Source: Diabrotica undecimpunctata
Lineage: Eukaryota; Arthropoda; Insecta; Coleoptera; Chrysomelidae
Direction: 5' to 3'
NCBI RefSeq assembly: GCF_040954645.1
Contig: NC_092807.1
Span: forward strand, 80,848,017 to 80,912,016
DNA: 64,000 bases
Positions 59,581 to 64,000 of this stretch are shown here, one piece after another (the first letter of the stretch is position 1; each line of letters starts with the position of its first letter). The notes below the pieces were generated by a model. The model was not told the origin of the DNA. It worked only from the letters and a program-made list of their open reading frames with translations, and ran no database searches. The position numbers were made by a program, and so were the translations under genes.

Positions 59581-59968
59581 ATTATTTTTTTTTTCAAATT
59601 TAAATAACTTTCGACTTTCAGAACTAAACGCCGTAGTTCTGGAGATAACACTCTACATTTCGACTGTATTTTATTTTTTTCCAAATTTAATATGATGACA
59701 AGTTTGAATTTGATCTACTTTGTCGATAACAGTCTCGTTAACAGAAAGATATTTTTAAATACCTTGAATCATTTGTTATTGATTGTGTAAATTTTTAAAG
59801 TGTGTATAAAGGAGATTACAAGTATTATGACACATGGTACTAATTATTTTTCATATAATATGTTCTTGTAAAGGCTTCTTTAATTATTGGGTAAACTTAC
59901 ATTATACGATACGTCAGAAGAAATTAAAAAAAAATCGGTTGCCTGTAAAGTCGGTTTTACGGGCGAAG
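59581..59968. other. Gene-free stretch
   Basis: AT-rich; no supported feature. May contain the 5' end of the transposon to its left. Confidence 0.4.
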
Positions 59969-60363
59969 ATTTTACGTGACAACGTCTTTTTCTCGGTAGA
60001 ATATTTATTGATATGAATATCATTAAATTGCACAATAGGAACAAGGAATTGAATGAAAATAAGAATTGCACAAATTTTAACTATAGAAATATATTTTGTT
60101 TACTAAAACATTGTACATGTAAACTTAAACTTAACTAATTTCTATTTGAGTGATTTTGTTGAGGATAGGACGATGATAGGAGAAATAGCATCGCACCAGC
60201 GGACCGATCATGTTTGAGTGGGAGAGAGACGCAAGGCATTCGCCGGACCGGCGGGCCTCTCTCTCGTTCGGTGACTCATCGTAACAGACGTGAGCGGGCG
60301 TTACACTTTTTCATGAGTGACTCCGAGCCACAACCTAATTTAAGACGTTGTCACGTCAAAATT
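59969..60363. mobile_element. MITE candidate with GC-rich core
   Basis: The ends are inverted copies: ATTTTACGTGACAACGTCTT (59969-59988) against AAGACGTTGTCACGTCAAAAT (60342-60362), differing by one indel. The 395-bp interior has a strikingly GC-rich patch (about 60185-60300: GCACCAGCGGACCGATCATG, CGCCGGACCGGCGGGCCTC) unlike its surroundings, and no ORF. Target duplications were not seen, so the true ends could lie further out. Confidence 0.6.
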
Positions 60364-60905
60364 AACATGTAATAAATTCACTGTTTAAATACATATACCG
60401 TACTCGTACTACTGCAATGAAATATTAAAACCAATAAACGATAACTTGTTGAGCAGTGCTGATTGAAACAACAGAGCAGTAAAATGTTATTCATAAAGGT
60501 AGTGTAAAATATATCGCCGCTTATCTGGTCCGCTAGTAATAAAGTTACCAGCATTTAATTGCAAAGCGGTCTTCTTACGTCAAAAATACTTTATTATTGG
60601 TTTTAAGATAATTTAACAGCGGTCTAATTAGACTGTGCGTCCTTTGAAATGGACAGTCCAGAAAAAGTAAAGAATGTAAGGTTTTTTTCTGAACTCTTAT
60701 GTACTCTTTCAAATATATATTACTTAGTCATAAAGGCTCTGAATGAAGATCCTGAAAGGGAGTTAGCTGCGTAACCTGTGAACTTTTTAACCCGAGACCA
60801 AACAAATAAAAAAATTTATTACACTCTGAAAAATAACATATTTTTAATAAAGCTAAATTCAGGCATCAATTTTTTTAAACAAAGTGTCAATATATTGGGT
60901 TTTGT
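60364..60905. other. Gene-free stretch
   Basis: AT-rich. No supported feature. Confidence 0.4.
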
Positions 60906-60909
60906 ATTT

Positions 60910-61545
60910 AATTTCTTGATAAAAATTATACATAATTTAAAAATTTTACCTTGTATTATTCATAATAGACACTACATAATATGTTTCTTAAGATCAAGTT
61001 GTTATAAGTAGATTTTAAAAACATAAAAATATACAGGTGTTCCATTAAAAATAAAGATGATCGATTATACTAGCCTTCTATGAATCACCCTGTATATTTA
61101 AATTTATATTTAAAAAGCGCACATTTGAATTCAAAAGGTGACGTGTCCCAGTGTTTTTTATAATTTTCCAAAATAATAACACAAACAATTTTATTCCATT
61201 TCCATTCCATTCCATATTCCATTTTCCAAAAGTGCTTTCCACATTTGGCAATTTCAAAATGGTATCCTGTATTTTTCACAATAGATCCTACATGATATAG
61301 TTCGTTGAGATAAGGGTTTTAGGGAACTTTTAAAAATATAAAAAATATACAAGGTCTTCTATTAAAAAAAGCTTTTGGCCTTTTCTAGGCTCTCGTGAGT
61401 CATCCTGTACATTTAAATGTGTACTTATAAAGCGCATATTTATATATAAAAGTCGATGAGTCTTGGCGTTTTTTATAATTTTTTAAAACAAAAACAGAAA
61501 CATTTTAATCCATAAGTAATTTCCACGCTATAGATAGGAATGATA
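60910..61545 (+). repeat. Two tandem right ends related to the mariner relic
   Basis: Copy 1 (about 60910-61200) and copy 2 (about 61262-61545) each match the mariner relic's right end (1815-2099): CATAATAGACCCTACATGAT-like, AACATAAAAATATACAGG-like, AAAGCGCACATTTAAAT-like and TTTTATTCCATAAG-like blocks in the same order. Copy 2 ends AATTTCCACGCTATA. No transposase lies between them. Confidence 0.8.
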
Positions 61546-61859
61546 CCTCGAAGAACTTTTTTAAAAAATATTTGTTCTTTTAGATTGTTCATTTCAGTCT
61601 CTTAGGTGTGAGAACGTCTTATATTAGAAGTAAATCTGAAGAATGAGTTTGGCTGGGACATAAACCAAGATATTAACTAATCATATACAGTTTCGTTTGA
61701 ACCTTCGTATAGTGAGGACCGGTGTGTGAGTCTGTCTCGTATTCAATCGAATTTATTTAGGTTTTAATTAGGTTTACGTTAATTTTAAGTTATTAGTTTA
61801 GCATTTGTACTGTAAGTATTAATATTTCCTATATATTTTGATAAATACTTAACCCTGGG

Positions 61860-63330
61860 ATGTCCCAGGGTAAAAATGGTGTAGGTGGCAAAGACCCACC
61901 TCTACAGGATCAAGTTGATAACGACATGTTAAGTAATATTCACGTCGAAGATATTGTTTTTTCTGAGGTTAATAATTGTAATAATACTACAAATAATTTG
62001 AATTCCGATGATTCTATTATTAACAATTCCAACATTAAATCTATTGTTAATGATGGCAATAAAAACTTGCCGTCTACAACTCAACAATATAAACAATCAA
62101 GTCAGGTTTTAAATACTTCAAATCGATTTAGCGATACTGATACGGGGCCATATTTTATTTTTGTTCAACATACTGATTTAAATTTAGGTCGTCTTCATCC
62201 TATGAAAATAGGAGAAAAATTAAGTTCTCTCGCGGATTACGATAAAAATATAACTGAAATTGTTAGTTAGTGTTGGCAGGAATAGAATTAAAATCGAAGT
62301 AGATTCGGGACTGGTTGCAAATAGGCTGGTAGAAGAATCTTTTTTTTTTGAAAAAAATAATTTAATTGCATTTATACCTAATTATTTGACAGAAAAAAGA
62401 GGTTTAGTTCGCGCTGTTGACACTACTAAGTGAAAATAACCTCCTAAATATTAAAAAAAGGAATGTAATGGTTAAATAAGTCCAAATAATGACTAGATTA
62501 ATACAAAAAGACGGTATATGGGAGGGAGTCCCAAGACAGGTGATTATTGTTACTTTTACGGGCAAATTAATTCCTCAATTTATCTACATCAATAAAGTTA
62601 GATGCCCGGTCGAGGTATATGTCAGTCCGGTCATGCAATGTTACCAGTGTCTGCGTTATGGTCATTCGGCTACTCAATGTAAATAAAAAAAAAGGTGCAA
62701 AAAATGTGGGAATGAAGAAGATAAAGATTGTCCTTAAAAATGTAATACTTTTTGCGTGCATTGTCAAAATAGTGGTCACGAATCAATTTAATGTTCCGAA
62801 TATCTTAAGCAGAGGAAAACGAAAGAAACTATGTCTAACTTGAACATTTCGTTTAAGGAAGCTCAGAAAATATCTGATAATCTAGGTTATTCCAGCCTAG
62901 TTCAGAAGAATAGATTTGCACCGTTAATCAACTGTGACGCGGAATTTCCTCCACTAAAATTTGATTCTACTCGTCAGTTTAATTCCGGTACAGTTCTTAA
63001 GAATAACAATGTTCCCAAACGTCATACCACCTCGGTAGTTATCCCTCCTAAAAAAAGAAAAAATAGCGACACTACTATTATTTTCCTCCTAGTCGTAGAG
63101 AGTTCCAGACTAGTTTCTGTGCTGGTCCCGTATTCCAATTCGGACAACCTGATCCTGTAGATGAATTCAGTAAATTTATCACTCAGCTTAGCGTTACTCT
63201 TAAAAATTTTATTAAACAAAGTTTTCAAGATTTTGTTAATACTTCCCCAAATATGGCTTCTAATATTAAAGTAAATGACATTGAATTTGAGAACAAAGTT
63301 AAAGAAGTTGTTAATAACATTTTGACTTAA
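61860..63330 (+). pseudogene. LINE ORF1 (gag-like), broken
   Basis: Start ATG 61860 (MSQGKNGVGGKDPPLQD). Asn/Ser-rich N-terminus, then YFIFVQHTDLNLGRLHPMKI and, after a frame change at 62268, VGRNRIKIEVDSGLVANRLV. The next frame (62489-62686) reads PRQVIIVTFTGKLIPQFIYI and a zinc knuckle, CYQCLRYGHSATQC, followed by a decayed second Cys/His cluster. The last part reads MSNLNISFKEAQKISDNLGY, ends CDAEFPPL and, after another shift near 63080, continues to NKVKEVVNNILT with a stop at 63330. At least four frame breaks. ORF2 starts 5 bp later. Confidence 0.8.
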
Positions 63331-63335
63331 AATTC

Positions 63336-64000
63336 ATGGCTATCAAAGGTATTAAAATGATTCAGTGGAATATACGATCACTTAACGCTAACAAATATTC
63401 TTTACATCAGTTACTTCTTGAAGAACATTTTGATATAACAGTTTTATCGAAAACGTGGTCCAAACCCTCAGATAATGTTTGTTTTAGTAATTTTAATATA
63501 TTAAGTAAACGTAGAGCTAACGGATACGGTGGAGTAGCTATTCTTATATCAAATATCATCAATTACGAACCTATTTCATTTGTTACTAATTTCAATCAAA
63601 ACTTGGAAGTTTGTGCCGTAAACGTTAATACTGACAAGAAAAAGTATACGATTTTAAGTTTATACCGACCAGTAAAAGCAAAAGTATCAGTGCAAGATTA
63701 TGTCAACTTTTTTTCACAAATTAACAATAACTGTATTATTTCTGGGGATTTTAATGCGCACCACGGATTATGGGGATAAAATACATGTTCTTCAGAGGGT
63801 AATATATTAGTGGAAGACGGATTCTTTTCCTCATTTAATTACCGTAAACGATGGATCGGCTACTAGGGCTACTAATCCAGGTCATGAAAAATCTGTTGTA
63901 GATCTCACCATTTTATATTCCAATTTATGCTCAACTTTTGACTGGACTGTTATACAAGATACATATGGATCCGATAATGCCTATCAATAATATTAAAATA
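63336..64000 (+). pseudogene. LINE ORF2 endonuclease (partial, broken)
   Basis: Starts MAIKGIKMIQWNIRSLNANK. Conserved APE segments: FDITVLSKTWSK (the usual catalytic Glu position reads Lys, so a key residue is lost), NGYGGVAILISN, YTILSLYRP and CIISGDFNAHHGLWG (metal-binding Asp/Asn retained). A TAA at 63777 follows the LWG. Continuation is readable in shifted frames as NTCSSEGNILVE, then VNDGSATRATNPGHEKSVVD and TYGSDNA, where the usual D-H reads D-N. The window end cuts the gene. Confidence 0.85.

Larger units (their letters stand above)
61590..64000 (+). mobile_element. Jockey-like LINE, 5' part, cut by window end
   Basis: 5' untranslated sequence (about 61590-61859) is followed by a gag-like ORF1 and the APE endonuclease of ORF2. 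RT would lie beyond the window. Frames are broken. Confidence 0.75.

Overview
This 64 kb window looks like AT-rich intergenic DNA from a large insect genome. That is inferred from its content: Penelope-like elements, I-, Jockey-, R1- and RTE-type non-LTR retrotransposons, Ty3/gypsy elements, Tc1/mariner and piggyBac relics, a tRNA-derived SINE and many long (TA)n tracts. The species cannot be fixed from sequence alone. I found no convincing host protein gene, rRNA, functional tRNA or CRISPR array. Almost every recognisable protein belongs to a mobile element, and nearly all are broken.

Layout. 0.2-2.2 kb: a Tc1/mariner relic with ~240-bp inverted ends, sitting inside a (TA)n tract. 2.2-14.75 kb: a three-level nest. 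A Penelope-like element (PLE1) with inverted pseudo-LTRs was interrupted by a minus-strand I-type LINE, which was itself interrupted near its 5' end by a Ty3/gypsy element. The gypsy element has two 337-bp LTRs that read as identical, yet its reverse transcriptase core is deleted. 15.1-16.8 kb: a second Penelope-like element (PLE2) with ~360-bp inverted arms that read as identical. Both PLEs carry hammerhead-ribozyme-like cores in their arms and a GIY-YIG endonuclease relic between them. 18.1-18.4 kb: a gypsy integrase scrap. 19.0-24.3 kb: a full-length but inactivated Jockey-type LINE with a (TTGC)n tail and an 11-bp target-site duplication.

24.5-35.2 kb: decayed LINE pieces (RTE-like, a ~3 kb LINE split by an LTR-like insertion, R1-like fragments), a duplicated ~215-bp repeat and (TA)n tracts. 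35.7-37.2 kb: a foldback element containing a SINE with a 13-bp target-site duplication. 37.5-42.6 kb: an RTE-like LINE inside a recent ~2.7 kb tandem duplication whose two copies share the same disabling mutations. 42.6-44.5 kb: palindromic members of a short repeat family. 45.1-48.5 kb: a (TTTAAA)n array, a piggyBac transposase relic, a LINE 3' fragment and a ~121-bp satellite array.

48.5-54.2 kb is mostly featureless apart from a ~560-bp foldback. 54.2-56.3 kb: an internally deleted relative of the 2-7 kb I-type LINE. 58.5-59.6 kb: a Tc1-like DDE transposase relic. 60.0-60.4 kb: a GC-rich-core MITE candidate. 60.9-61.5 kb: two tandem right ends related to the mariner relic at the start of the window. 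61.6 kb to the end: the gag and endonuclease of a further LINE, cut by the window edge.

The elements do not form a pathway. Their interest lies in nesting order, ribozyme-bearing inverted repeats, signs of trans-mobilisation, and the association of element ends with TA tracts.
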